Source: Amaurobius ferox
Taxonomy: Eukaryota; Arthropoda; Arachnida; Araneae; Amaurobiidae
DNA: 64,000 nucleotides
Reading direction: 5' to 3'
Assembly: GCA_951213105.1 (NCBI GenBank)
Contig: OX578140.1
Span: forward strand, 119,581,653-119,645,652
A program made the position numbers and the translations under genes. Of this stretch, positions 34,187-46,560 are shown piece by piece. The first letter of the stretch is position 1; every line of letters starts with the position of its first letter. The notes beneath the pieces were generated by a model. That model was not told the origin of the DNA. It did no database searches and was given only the letters and a program-made list of their open reading frames with translations.

Positions 34187-34751
34187 GTGTTTAGTTTATG
34201 TTTATGTTTTCATTGATTTCATATTAATTATTACCCAGCATTGCCTGAGTTCTAAGTATGTATCTGCTGCTTAAATAATAATACAGTTAAAGATTACATC
34301 ACTTAATTTCCAAATTGCCTGTTTTGAACTAAAATCATTCCACACTCCATTATTTCCATGCACTGTTAATTATACAATGTGAGTGGAATGTATGCCATAA
34401 ATAAGCTCATTTGATATGCCTTAAAGCTCCTTTGATACCTCTAAATAAGAACTTGATCACCAATCATCAAAGTTACACAATAAAAGTTCCTTTACCTCTG
34501 AAGTAAGGTTTAAAAAAATATTGCTGTCTTAGTGAACTTTCATCTAATTTAAGTCAAATTTTAGCTCAGTCTGTATTAGGGACCGCAGAACTCCTATTTT
34601 TTCTTTAGGCCTCAAAATCAGTTTCATTAACGGAATGAAAAGTAAAAAAGAAAGAAGCAAAACATCACCTTTCACCTCTCCTAATCTGTGTAAACAATAT
34701 TTTCTCAAAGTGTGAAGTCTTAACCTTGAGTCATTCATCAAAACACTAGAG

Positions 34752-36595
34752 GGTCATTCCATGTCAAATCATCCAAGCCATAGAACTCATCACCTCAGAA
34801 TAATGAAAATTAACCTGATGGGTCTCATGAAAAATACAACATTTTAGCTTCCTACTACAGATAGTTTAAGAAATACAGGTCCTTGAAGTTTTGTAGTTTA
34901 ATCAAAATAGCTGCTTGAGAATTAAGCAGTGGTACTTTCAAAAATCTGTTTAGTTCACTTATTTTCAAGCCTATGTCAATGAAATTTCATGTGTTTATAG
35001 TGTTGAATATGGGGAATGCAAAAGTAACAGAACATTTTAATTTTAATTTTTGTGGACTTTTAAGTATTTGGCATTAAGTGAAATGAAAAATATCACAAAA
35101 AAAATTATAGCAACTGAACAGCTAAATCAAAAGTGAAGTTAAATCTTTTTGTTTAGAAAACCTTATGATGTAAACTAATAGTTCAATTTTAAAACATGCC
35201 GAGTCCTGGATTTTTTAAAGGATAAATCATAATTATAATTTAGCTAGACATATGAAATCGTGATTTTCCTTTTAAAATTTTAGAATTTTTTAAATAATAA
35301 GCAATGTTTTTTCTGCTCTTTATAAATAGGATTTTATGCAAATCTAATCTTAAAAATTATTCTTTAGGTAAATTTATAAAAATACTCAATTCAAATTGTT
35401 TCTGCATCTTTGTATAGAAAAATTTCAATTTTCTTTTTACACCAATCTATGTTTACACATTCTTAAAAATTACCTGGATTAGGATATTTAAAATTACTAA
35501 ACATACCATAGAATTCAAAATTGCATTCCAAGTGCTGTGATTAGTATCAGCAGATCAGTTTTGCTCTGCACCTAGAGTACAATGCCTGGCTTTGAGAGTG
35601 TAGGAATTAATGTTGCTAGTTCTGAGCCAAGCCCGAACTCGGAACCCAGTGCTTACAAGGCCGACATTATAAGGTTAGAGCAAAAGCTAGCTTCTACTTA
35701 TAATTCGGGTACAGGTTCTTAGCATCTTCGATCGATGTCCTTGGCAGGAGCAGAGTTGGCTTCTGCTGCACACTCCACCCCTGATGAGAAACCCCAGTCA
35801 AATTTCGGCGAGGAGGGTGCCACCCAGAAAACCCCCGCATGTCCGCATCTGAAACTTAGTCAAAGGACTGAATAGCCGGGAGGTGTGTCGTACCTCAGGT
35901 GTGATGTCAGTCATGGTCAACCAGGAAGGGAGTAGCCGGCCCCTGTGGCTCAACGTGGTGCTGTTATCTCATGTTGAGATCGTTGTTGAGAGAAGATTGT
36001 GTATTCTTATGTCCAGGGTCATCATTGTAGGAATTGATGTTGCTAGTCCCGAGCCAGGCCCGAACTTGGGACCCAGTGCTTACAAGACCGACATTATAAG
36101 ATTAGAGCAAAAGCTAGCTTCCACTCCTAACTTATAATTAGGGTACAGGTTCCTAGCATCTTCGATCAATGTCCTTGGCAGGAGCAGAGTCAGCTGCTGC
36201 CACAAGAGTATCCGTATCAGCAAGTTCCATGATTTCAATAAAAATTTATTTACTACATAATTAAGTAAGCACATAAAAACATTCATACACTTTTTGTATT
36301 CAATACCTATTATTTTCTAATTTTCTTTTAAATGTTTGTTCATTTCATTAGAGGGTGTGGTGCTCACTACCAAAACATTTTAAAGGTGAAATGGCAGAAA
36401 AGCATATTTCATGGCGAGAAAGATTTTTAATTTAGTGTAAGGGTAATTTTCAAAACTAAAATATGTAGGAATGTCAAATTTTCAGGATTTTTATAGTTCT
36501 AGTTGATAAACTTTTATGCTAACTTTCATTAAAATCTGAATCTGTGGGTTTTATTTTTGAAAAAAGTAAAACTGGATGATTTGGCATGGAATGTC
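34752..36595. mobile_element. TIR element with GTCATTCCATG ends
   Basis: The left end GGGTCATTCCATGTCAAATC (34752) and the right end, ending 'ggatgatttggcatggaatg' then 'tctc' (36595), are inverted repeats over about 24 bases with a few differences. Length is about 1.84 kb. No clear target duplication is visible. No transposase frame; the interior includes the duplicated SINE-like segment at 35590-36200. The superfamily is not assigned. Confidence 0.6.
35598..36205 (-). repeat. Duplicated SINE-like segment (35598-35775 and 36028-36205)
   Basis: The two ~175-bp copies share 'taggaatt', 'atgttgctag', 'gagccaggcccgaact', 'gacccagtgcttacaag', 'agagcaaaagctagctt' and 'atgtccttggcaggagcaga', about 430 bp apart. 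On the minus strand, 'gtcggtcttgtaagcactgg' followed by 'gtcccaagttcgggc' resembles the anticodon arm and T arm of a tRNA (Thr-like), so a tRNA-derived SINE head is possible. No poly-A tail or TSD was found. Confidence 0.4.
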
Positions 36596-36774
36596 TCTGG
36601 AGGGGAGTGAAAGTTGGGAGGGTATTCATGGAATTGAAGACGTCAAGCATGAGCACTATATGCATAAATTATCCTAATATTTTTATAATGCACTAGTATC
36701 AGAGTGTAAATTAATAAATATTTTACTAAATGATATGTGATTGCTGATTGCAAATTCATTTTGTATTTTCATAC

Positions 36775-36903
36775 ATTACTGAGACAAACATATTTTCCAT
36801 CCATCTCCATCTTAAATTATACAATAAACAGACTAAACTTGTATATTTTCATATTTTGATTAATTTTTAAGAAACATTTTGTGTATTTTTCGTAATATGA
36901 CAG
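36775..36903 (+). repeat. Fragment of the CATACC-family internal repeat
   Basis: 'tttccatccatctccatctt', 'cagactaaact' and 'tattttcatattttgattaa' match the ~165-bp internal unit of the elements at 1892 and 15775. The fragment ends at the piggyBac-like insertion. Confidence 0.55.
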
Positions 36904-36907
36904 TTTA

Positions 36908-37587
36908 CCCTTTCGCGACAGCGGCATTCCGGAGCTGCCGCGACCCAAAAGACTGAGCGCTTCACTTCCAAACTGTTACCAAAGGATGGCAAATTTTTTA
37001 CGCTAAGCCTAACTCTCGAAAAAAATTCACTAAAAATCCCCCATTCAACACAGAAATCTACTTTTTTCAGGTATAAAAGAAATATTTATTTTCTATTTAA
37101 TATATATTTTTCATACAAATCTGGATACAAAATACTCGTTAGTTGCTCCCATTCTTTTATCCCAAATAAACGAATAATTTCACTGCCTCTAAAAGCCAAA
37201 CAAAAAAAAAATACTCTATTTCTATGATTCACCAACGAAATCATAACGCTGAAATAAAAACAAAACCCGAAACTCAATTATAAAATTGGTGATGCTGCGA
37301 GAATTGCTCTGTCTGTTTGTTACAAAATCATGTTTCACTGCTCTAAATGGAGAAATAATTCATTGGATTCTCCTTATGCCAAGGTCATGCCTCTGCAAAA
37401 TACATTGAAGTTAGTTCCACGGACATTTAACACCATCTAGTAGACAAATTAAAACGTTCCGCGTGAAGGCACACATGCATGCCACTCTCCATTTACGGTA
37501 AAGTTTCCTCCGTCACGAGTGCGTGACGTCCGTCCTTGAATGCAAGTTCGCAGCTGACACGTGGGCGTGCCAATCGTCCCGAAAGGG
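36908..37587. mobile_element. piggyBac-like MITE
   Basis: The ends are CCCTTTCGCGAC (36908) and GTCCCGAAAGGG (to 37587), inverted repeats with one mismatch. The right flank is TTAA (37588-37591) and the left flank TTTA (36904-36907), consistent with a mutated TTAA target. CCCTTT-type ends and TTAA fit piggyBac. 680 bp; no transposase, and the 63-residue minus frame has no family features. The GC-rich ends contrast with the flanks. Confidence 0.7.
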
Positions 37588-37591
37588 TTAA

Positions 37592-39220
37592 TCATGATGG
37601 AAATCAGGGGATTCTCAAAGAAATTTTCTATCCCAATTTCAGTAGCTACCCTGAGAAATTACTTTGAAAATACATTTTTATATATGTAAATTTTTTCAGT
37701 AAATATTATAGGATGTTCATTTCCATTGTAAGATAAAGTCTATTACCATATCTCAATAAATAGATTGGTTACTGCCCGGACAAAAATCTTTAGTTTGAAT
37801 ACTAATCAAGACACAAATTCTTTGCAATATTTTACATTATTTATCGTAACTCCAATTCAAAATCCTTTACTCCGTTTATATTTTCATTGAATAAAATAAA
37901 TAACCTCTAATACAAGACTGAATTATTAACAAGAAGATAAAATGATATTTACATTAAACATGCTGGTGTGCAAGAAATATGTTAGATATTAGTGCTGTGG
38001 AAAATTAATTTTATCGGCACATATGCAAATTTTGTAGAAAATGGCTATGAGAAAATATTATAATTTAATGCCAGTGATATATTTGGTTTTGCCTTACATT
38101 ATACTTAACCTTGTATAAAAGAAACATACTCGCCAATTTTGACTATTGTTCTGCATTTTTTTAAAGTTACTCGTCAATTAGTGGGAGGTGTGCTAATCTG
38201 CAGCTCTGTGCTTCAGTGGTCGAACCTGTGGCCTGTGGGCTACTTGCGACCCCGGTACCTGATTTTGTGTGGCCTGCCAATGAACTTTTTAAAAAATATT
38301 TCTTTTGAATGAAAACTTTTATTATACCATGACTATGTTTTAAATTTTAGAAAAAATATTCTGTTTTTCTAAAATCAGTTTAATATACTACTTTTGGAGA
38401 ATCTGTATAATTGGAATACTCAAATAAGATTTAAAAAATGCTGATACATGCATAATTAGAATCCTGAAATCCTCAGAATTCTCCAACCAATATCACATGG
38501 TGGTATGCAACAGAACAATGGAGTGCATGTTTTTTTTTTAATTGAGAAAATTGTACAACTTTTGTTGGAGAAATTCCTATGGGAATTTACATAGTATGTT
38601 AGAGAAAAATAGAAAAGTTTACACACAACTGGAGAATAGCATCTGAGCAGAAGAACGAATTTGGAACCTGAAGCTAGATTACTTATCAGTATATCAGTTG
38701 CAATGTCAATATATTAGTTGCAGTATTGCAACCACTTTTCTATTTTCTGCTATTTTTGTTTCTTAAGTGAAAATGTATCTCTAACTTTTCATACTCAAAT
38801 AAGTCATATTTGCAATGATGGAAAGTTTATGCCAATTTCAAAATGTTGCTCCAAACCGTTACATATAATGAAAATTTTGAAAACATGGTGTTTGGCGATC
38901 TGAAAAAGTCAGAGAAGTTTTAATACAGGAAAATTTAAATTTAGAAGGGCAAAAAAATCCATAATTTTCCAAAAAAATTTGGCATAAATGTGCTATTATA
39001 TATTTTTTAATACATGTAGCAAAACATAATAGATGAGGGTTTTTCAAGAAAGGTATTTTTTGTTTGCCTTTTATATATAAACAGCAACTAAGAAATGCTT
39101 TAAAATGTGAGTCTTTCTTAGGGCTTTCATACTCTTTCAATTATTGTATGCCTGATTATAATTACTTAGACTGGAGTCAACAGAAAAATACTCCTTAAAA
39201 TTATGATTCTGTTTCAGAGA
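37592..39220. other. Intronic spacer; one hAT-like end
   Basis: No gene is seen. At 38214, CAGTGGTCGAACCTGTGG then 'cctgtgggc' resembles a hAT terminus like the one at 33004, but no matching right end was found. The 93-residue minus frame at 38859-39140 lacks splice support and family features. Confidence 0.4.
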
Positions 39221-39229
39221 AAATTTAAT

Positions 39230-40400
39230 TAATTATTTGGAAAAGCTAGTTTTCAGTAATATTTTTCTGCTGGTCTGTGAATTTCCAGTTTTGTATTGGA
39301 TTTCTCTCCCTTCCGCGCCCCTCCACCTCCCACCCCCCATTCCCAAGTATTTTTGCTCTCTTTATGTTTTACTGGGAAATTTTCTTCTTTCTACGAGCGA
39401 AAATATTTTTTTCGGTAATTTTAAAATTCTTCTTCCTTAAGCAGGATATCTGCCAGTCACAAAAATCTGGAAAATTATAAAATCGGTCACAAATGCCTGT
39501 AATGCCACGAAACAGGAAACTCATGAATTTTGAGATCAAAGTTTTTTTCAATATTATATCTGGAAATCTATTTCTCCATGATTGCAAAATTGACACTCGT
39601 AAGCAGCAATTCCTTTTGCATCATGAGAGAGATGACCAATTATTATTTTCCTCTCACTTTTGCAATCTATTTGCATCAATTAAATATTTTTTTAATTATT
39701 TCTTATTATTTACAAAAACAAAAAAATTACTTTTCAAACATATTATTAATGAAATGAAGAGCTATTTTTTAGTTGTATTATGAAAAACGACAGTTGTATG
39801 CGATCTTTTGTATATCTCGTTTAATTGTGAAAATATTTTCCACTTTTGCAATCTATTTGCATCAATTAATTTTTTTTTAATTATTTCTTTTTATTTACAA
39901 AAACAAAAAAAAATTACTTTTCAAACATATTATTAATGAAATGAAGAGCTATTTTTTAGCTGTATTGCGAAAAACAACATTTGTATGCGATCTTTTGTAT
40001 ATCTCGTTTAATTGTGAAATAATTTTCCACTTATGCAATCTGTTTACATAGACTGCAACTTTTGTAATTGTTGCAAGTTGTATACTAAAAAAGCTATTTT
40101 TCAAACATATTATTAATGAAGTGAAAGGCTATTTTGCTGCAGTATCATGAAAAATGGCATTTGTATACAATCCTTGACATATTTTGATTTGCGAAAATAT
40201 CGCTTAAGTAATCTGTTTGCATCGACTAAAATTTTTATAATTATGAGTTGTATACAAAAAAGTTGCATTTCAAAAATATTAATAATGAAATAAAAGGCTA
40301 TTTTATAGTAGTATTGCTGTGTAGAAGTGTCATCAGTTGTATAGAAAACTTAAGGTTTGTGACTTGTCTAGATCTTTGTATTTATGTGGAAGAATTGCCG
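39230..40400 (+). repeat. CTGCCAA-family repeat, copy B, four tandem units
   Basis: A pyrimidine-rich block (39300-39345), 'gaaattttcttctttctacg' and 'ttgagatcaaag' match copy E at 58.6-58.8 kb. Then 'tttcaaacatattattaat' units follow with markers at 39741, 39929, 40109 and about 40276 (spacings 188, 180 and 167 bp). The overlapping 60-96-residue frames are products of these units. Confidence 0.65.
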
Positions 40401-40429
40401 AAGATGAGATATTTTAATTTTGTATTATA

Positions 40430-41134
40430 GAAAATTTAAAATTTCATAAAATATGTATTCAAATTTGAATATTACCATTTTGATAGATTTAATTATTATA
40501 TACACAATAGTGCAGGGGCATTTTAAATTCTATTTTACAATTAACAAGGTAAAGTAAATGGTGTGTTCATTGCATACTTTTTTACACAAATTCAAAATTT
40601 CCTCCGTTTTGATCGTTTTGAAGTCTCATGCCTGAAATTTGCCAAATCTGATAATTTATTCATATGTGATAATATTTTCATTCTGCTTTTAAATATATCA
40701 TGTTAGTTTGGTAATTTATTTACATTTTGACGTACCTACTTTTGCAATGTTGAATATGTTTACATTAAATTGTGTACATAAGTTAGAGATTTGATTTTGA
40801 AACAAAACCAAAGAATGGGTCAAAAATTCTAATTTTTGTTTTTTGTTGTCAATTTAAATTATTCAGAATGTTCTCCTTCCAAATTATAGGCAATCCACAA
40901 GCTAGAAATTGAGAAACTTTTTCTGTTTCAATATGTCTCCAATAGAGTTTGAGCCTTATTTTCTTGCTTCTGTTCTTGGAATGTGTTTTTTTACTGTTTA
41001 TGTTCCTTTTTCTCAACAACTACTAAGCGCAACACTTTAATTTTTATGGTATATTCAAACACACAAGACTTTAAGGATAAGTTGTTTCCTGTATGACAAA
41101 TCAGCAATGTGGATTAGATTTTATATGTCTTAGT
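40430..41134. other. No gene seen
   Basis: AT-rich intronic sequence without a supported frame, TIR or exon. Confidence 0.4.
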
Positions 41135-42027
41135 AAGCAGATGTAAAGCAGTGTCAGAATGAAGAAAAAATAAGTCAATTTTGTTAAACAAAATCCATGT
41201 TTATTGATAACGATAGAATCTTGCCATTGCACATTTGGCAGGCTGCTTCAACAATATGCAGCATAAACATATTTACAGGATTAAAATGTAGAGTTGTATA
41301 CTATTTAGGAAATCCACATTGGAAGCATTAATACTCACGAACTTATTCGTCATATGTAGTTCGACTTCCACCTCTAAAAGGTCACATACTGGAACTTCAG
41401 GAAACAATTACTTGACATGAAACACGACTAGGTTCTTGAGTACTCATAAACAGTTATACATATGTGCAAAATGTTTAAAAAGAGTAAATCACCGGTATAA
41501 GTTCATTCTTGACAATCACCATCACATAACACAAGTTAACATTACTGTGTATAGTTTATCACCGGACATGCCTTCTTAACTAAAGCCACATTTTTAAATA
41601 TCATCATGATATAATCTGTTAAGGACCTACTACAGATTAAGTTCTAACTAGCACATTCTACAATGCTCCAACTAACGACGTTTCTAACCAACGATGTTTC
41701 CTACTAAACTGTAGCAACTGCTGCAACAGCAAAAGCACTTAACACTGGCTCATCTTGTGTCTCTTTCTGACTGAAGATGTTTCCAGCATGAGCTGCCTAA
41801 ATATATGGGAATTGGTACCTACCAGAACAATTTTTGAGGTCCACCCCCAAATATGCAAATGAATTTGTGTACGTAACGGATATTCAATTTGCATGAAGTC
41901 TTCTGCTGAAAGAACACCGTGAGTCACTCCCGAGAATGAAGTAAGTGAATCAAAAATAAAGTTGTGTTTTTGTACATCATTCAGGGGAATAGTGAATCAT
42001 GATCTTTTTGTTTACATTCTTCCAGCA
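41135..42027 (-). repeat. Copia-2 3' LTR
   Basis: On the minus strand it starts TGCTGGAAGAATG just after a polypurine-like 'tgcatgagggggtctat' and shares 'gtgttctttcagcagaag' and 'catttgcatatttgg' with the Copia-1 3' LTR. A poly-A-signal-like 'caataaacatgg' lies near 41200. The 41135 boundary is estimated from the Copia-1 LTR. Downstream on the minus strand no second LTR is found. Confidence 0.65.
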
Positions 42028-42369
42028 ATAGACCCCCTCATGCAACTTGTTAAATTCGACGCATACACAGTAGTACTCAAAATTTTAATTTAAAAACTTT
42101 AACATGTCAATTAATATAAAGTTCTCAGTATTTTCATCAAATCGTAATGATTGGTAATTTAATAACATCAAAAATAACAATATAACATGATATAGCATTA
42201 AGTCCTAACATACTCAAATTTCAGTTGAGTTTAATATATAAATATTAATTGGATTAATGCAATTATAAAATCAATAGCCTCCTAAAAGAGTAGAAGTTGT
42301 AGAAAATAATTTTAAGTTTAAACATTTAACCTTTACAAATATAAAAATTTAAGTATAAGCATGTCAATA

Positions 42370-42580
42370 AAATTACATTTTAAAATTTAAGTATAGACAT
42401 GTCAAAAAAAGTTGAAGTTTAAAATTTAAGTATACACATGTTATATCAATTAAAGTTTAAATTTAAGTATAAACATGTTATATCAGTTAAAGTTTTAAAT
42501 TTGAGTATAAACATGTTATATCAGTTAACTATTAAAAAATTTTAAGCATAAACATGTTATAAATCAAAGTTTAAATTTAA
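42370..42580 (-). repeat. ~38-bp minisatellite between Copia-2 pol and 3' LTR
   Basis: Units contain 'aatttaagtataaacatgtt'. The marker 'gtatanacatg' falls at 42391, 42430, 42468 and 42505. The motif is the reverse complement of the Copia-1 minisatellite and continues after the TIR insertion (about 45655-45690). Confidence 0.75.
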
Positions 42581-42585
42581 ATATA

Positions 42586-45500
42586 CCGTATATACTCGCG
42601 TATAAGTCGAGAAATTTGTGACAAAAAAAGCTTCAAGGGAGGGGGGGGGGTCCAAGGTCCGTAGAATATCTTATATATAAGGTTGTCTCGTTCGGGGGAA
42701 AACTTGTCCCAGGAAGGAAAGACGAGTGATGTCACTGCTAGACCCGTTCTGTCAGAGGCGAGAAAAGCTATTGAGAGACTTTGATAGGACACTATTTAAA
42801 CACTTACCTAATAGTAAGTGTGTGCACGCAATATAGAATAAAATTAAACTGTGTAATGTGAAGTTTACGAATATTTAATAAATTCCGTACTTAAAAAAAT
42901 TTGCAAATTTTGGATGAGAGAGAAAGCCATGAGAATTTTAACATCAAGAGAAGTTTATACAAAGATTACTGAATGCTATGTTCAAAGATTATTGAATGAT
43001 CAAAGGTTATATATAAAAAGACATTGAATGATCAGAAAAGAGTCACTAACTGTTAAGTGCATTATCGGAATCGGTTTGAGAAGGATATAAATATATATTT
43101 CTAATTTAAATGGCGCAAATCAGTCGTCATTTAAATATTGAATATATTCTGAATTTTACAAACATGAACAATGCAGAATAAAATAGAATATATAGTATTT
43201 CCAGCCAATTCAATGCATGGCTTTTGTCTAGCTCAAAATTTCACATGTTTTAGAAAAAATATATCGTCCAGATTTCTGGGAAAGCGAAGAAACTTTCAAA
43301 ATAATCTGATGGAAAAACAATAAATGATTTAAATTTCAACGAACATATTTTACAAAAACATTGCAATAATATTCATTAGTCACGTCAAATGTAGGTTGTT
43401 AATTATTTTTTGTTGATACATTTGTTAATAAAGTTTCTGTCAAGACAATCATATCTTGATTTGTCAAATTGAAGGGCTCCATGAGTAATACATAAAGGAA
43501 TAGTTTCTATGCAGTAGAAATGGTTTTGTTCAAGAAAGGAGTATTCATAAGTTAAAAGAAATTATAAAGTGTAATTTAATGAATAATTTTGTAAAAAAAT
43601 GAATTTATAGTCTCATCAAAATGACGCATTTACCCCTATTTATTTTAAAGCAAACGTTGAAAGGAGTCTTTTAATTTAAAGCTCCTTCCCCATAAACATC
43701 GGATAAATTTCGGAGAAAAAAAAAGCTCTTTGTTAAATAAAATAAATGTATTGATAAGAATAACTTCTATTTCTTTTAGCATAAAATTCCGACTGATCTA
43801 CACACCCCCTTCATTTTCCACGATTTTCAGTTGCATTTTAAAGGACCAGTTGACAGAATTTTAGTGTAATATCTGTACCATAAAGGAAAGTAAATTGATT
43901 CACAAAGACTCTAAACAAATTTAAACAAAACATATATCATTAAATATACAGAAATGGGGTTTTCTTTAAGTATATAAAATAAAAATATTAATTACGTGCA
44001 TTGAACATACATTACTATCTAAATATTTTTAAATCATATGACATTTTTCAGAAAACCATAAAGTTCAAACATTTTCTGTATGGGAACTAATCGGAAAGGA
44101 ATGGTACGCTTACTATTACTGGCCAGAATATATGTACCATAAAATTTAAATGCAAGAAATTGTAAATCAACATATTTTAAAAGAAATATAAAGATATTGC
44201 AAATTGATAAAGATAATATGGAGAATTTTATAAAAAAATTTCTTATTTAATTCTATTTTAACATATTTCTCACCAGTTTTATCCTACTTCAAACCTTCAT
44301 TTCTTTAATAGACAATATAGACAGTAGAATGCACAGTCTCTATTCAATGAATTTGAACGGGATATTTCGTTCAAAATCTTTAACGTTAACGTAAAAGTAA
44401 TTGTTAAAAAGTTCTATATTAAAATCCAAATTCATTCAATATATTTGCGGGTAAAATATTAATAAAGATTATCATTTTGGCCATGAAATGTGTAAATTTT
44501 GTGTACAATAAAAAGCTCAATGTATTTGCTATACAAAATCACCCGGAAAATTCATATCCTTGACTCCATCATCGGTTTACTGCAATTTAGTTAGTTTTGA
44601 ATTTCAATTTGAATTTATTTGTCACATTTCAGAGTCAGCACATTATTCAACATTTCATTTATCCCATTGATGCTTAAAGCGAGACAGTTTAAAACAAAAC
44701 TGCATTTTCCAATGTTTTTCTACGAAGCGCCACTGATCCACAGATCGGGAGGTCTAGCAGTGACGTCCACAGCTCGTCCAGAAATGTTACCATGGGGGGA
44801 ATAGCGAGTGAGACAACCTGTTAATATTCTATTAACCTTGGGGGGGGGGGGGGTCAACTTATACGCAGAGTCTAAAAAAATCGTAAGTCTAAAAGTTCTT
44901 TTAACCCGCGAGGCAATCCCTCTTAAAACGATGCGGTAGTAAGTCCACAATCGCACACTCTAAATTTCTCTGCACTTTAAATGTCTCCTGTGAGTCACTG
45001 CCTTCCTGATTCTCCCGACGACCAGTATATCGCGTCATCAAAATATATGCATACATTTTCGTTCAATGTTTATCTCTCGCTTCTCATATTACGACTGATC
45101 GTTTTCAACAAAAAATTGCTCTTTTCAGAAATAATTTTGTAACACATGAAAGTTTTTTTTTTTTTTGTTGTTGTTTTTATTATTATTATTGAAGAGAGTG
45201 TCGTAATAACAACCGTGGAGGTTAACGAAAAAAATCTGCTCAAATAACGTGCGGAAGCCAGAAACTGTTTTGATTACGTGGTGGGTCAAGGACGCTTGAG
45301 AGACAGGAATGCTCTGTCTCCCGTCCGTTTTGAGGATGCTGCTTGCTGGGAGTAAAAGAATGCCTGGAACTTGTCACACGAGAACAAACATCCCCAAAAC
45401 AGACTTGAGACAATGCTCATATGTCATAGGCCTACTTGTTTGGAATAGGACTTTAAAGGATTCTGATGAAGTTTTTACTATGGAAATTAAATTTTAGAAT

Positions 45501-45646
45501 AATATATATATTTCATTTTCAAGTGTTTCTAAATAATTTATTGAAAATTTCTTTTTCTCTCTTTGGGGTCCATATGTGAGTTTTGGATTTTTTCTGATTT
45601 ATTTCTCTGAAAGTAGGGCTGTCAACTTATACGCGAGTATATACGA
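42586..45646. mobile_element. TA-flanked TIR element, CCGTATATACTCGCG ends
   Basis: The left end CCGTATATACTCGCGTATAA (42586) and the right end 'ttatacgcgagtatatacga' (to 45646) are inverted repeats, flanked by TA. It is 3.06 kb, inserted in the Copia-2 minisatellite. A subterminal block at 42655-42760 recurs inverted at 44745-44840 ('ggtctagcagtgac', 'gagacaacct'), and an extra 'tcaacttatacgcagagtc' lies at 44853. This suggests a nested or rearranged second end. TA duplication suggests a Tc1/mariner/pogo-type element. No recognisable transposase; frames at 42577-42792, 44619-44956 and 45309-45497 are unassigned. Confidence 0.7.
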
Positions 45647-46129
45647 TAATCATTTAATATTTCAATTTTTTAAATTTAAGTATAATATGTTTTGGTATCA
45701 AAATTCAATCACAGTATACAATTTAAAAAAAATTCTTGAAGTTTGAATCAAAATTTCAAAAATACAGAAGTTCTTTCCATCACACACAATGGAACACATT
45801 AGCTAAACCAAATGCTTTTGTGGGATTGAAAAATGGTATTATATATATATTATATTATATTAAGAAATGTTAAAAAGAGATTAATACTTTGTTTAAACAC
45901 AACTAAACTGCTAAGTGTGGGAGTTCAAAAATAGTTGATATAAATACAAAAACATATATGGCATATATCAACACCATATTTTATACTCAAATGACAATTT
46001 CATTTTGTACATTGAGGTAGATGTAAATTATAATGTATTATACCTTAATATCAAACTTAAAAGATTTAAAGTCAAAAGCTTTTGAAAGTTGATGTTTAAA
46101 GATTACATTTTAAACAGTTCATTACAAAA

Positions 46130-46560
46130 TTTAAGAATCCTATCTTTAGTCATAGGTTTAGTGAAGTAATCTGCATTTATTATCCTTGCTATTTACAAAG
46201 TTAACTTTAAATGACTCTGTTAAAACTAAATTTTTCAAAAAATGATTAACTTTAATAGGGCATTCCAATGTTTTATGCCGGAGTTCTCTTGAAATTGAGA
46301 TAGTAAATTTACTGCATAACACAGATCAGGTCGTGTCCTACTAGAAATGAAACTTAGGCATCCTATTAAATTTCTGTAAGGAATGCTTTCATTTAGTTTT
46401 AATGCTTCACTAGTGCCAGGACAATCTATTTTACTCAGAACATAACCTTTTGTTATTGGTAATAAAACCATTGTGTATTTAAACTGTCTAAATTTTTCAC
46501 AGACTTTCTCAATATACTGTTTTTGTTGTATATGAAACTTGTGATCTGTTTCTTCAAATT
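46130..46560 (-). pseudogene. Copia-2 RT connection / RNase H remnant
   Basis: The minus frame has LLPITKGYVLSKIDCPGTSE, IPYRNLIGCLSFISSRTRPD and CYAVNLLSQ, matching Copia-1 14132-14300 and the general Copia connection region. Near 46150-46200 the end of pol (tyrosine-phenylalanine-threonine-lysine-proline context) is still readable. The frames are interrupted by stops, and the middle of RNase H is deleted. Confidence 0.75.

Noticed and set aside
35883..36137. 84-residue plus frame
   Set aside because: It lies across the duplicated SINE-like segment and has no family features.
38214..38300. Complete hAT element
   Set aside because: Only the left terminus is seen; no matching right end or 8-bp duplication was found.
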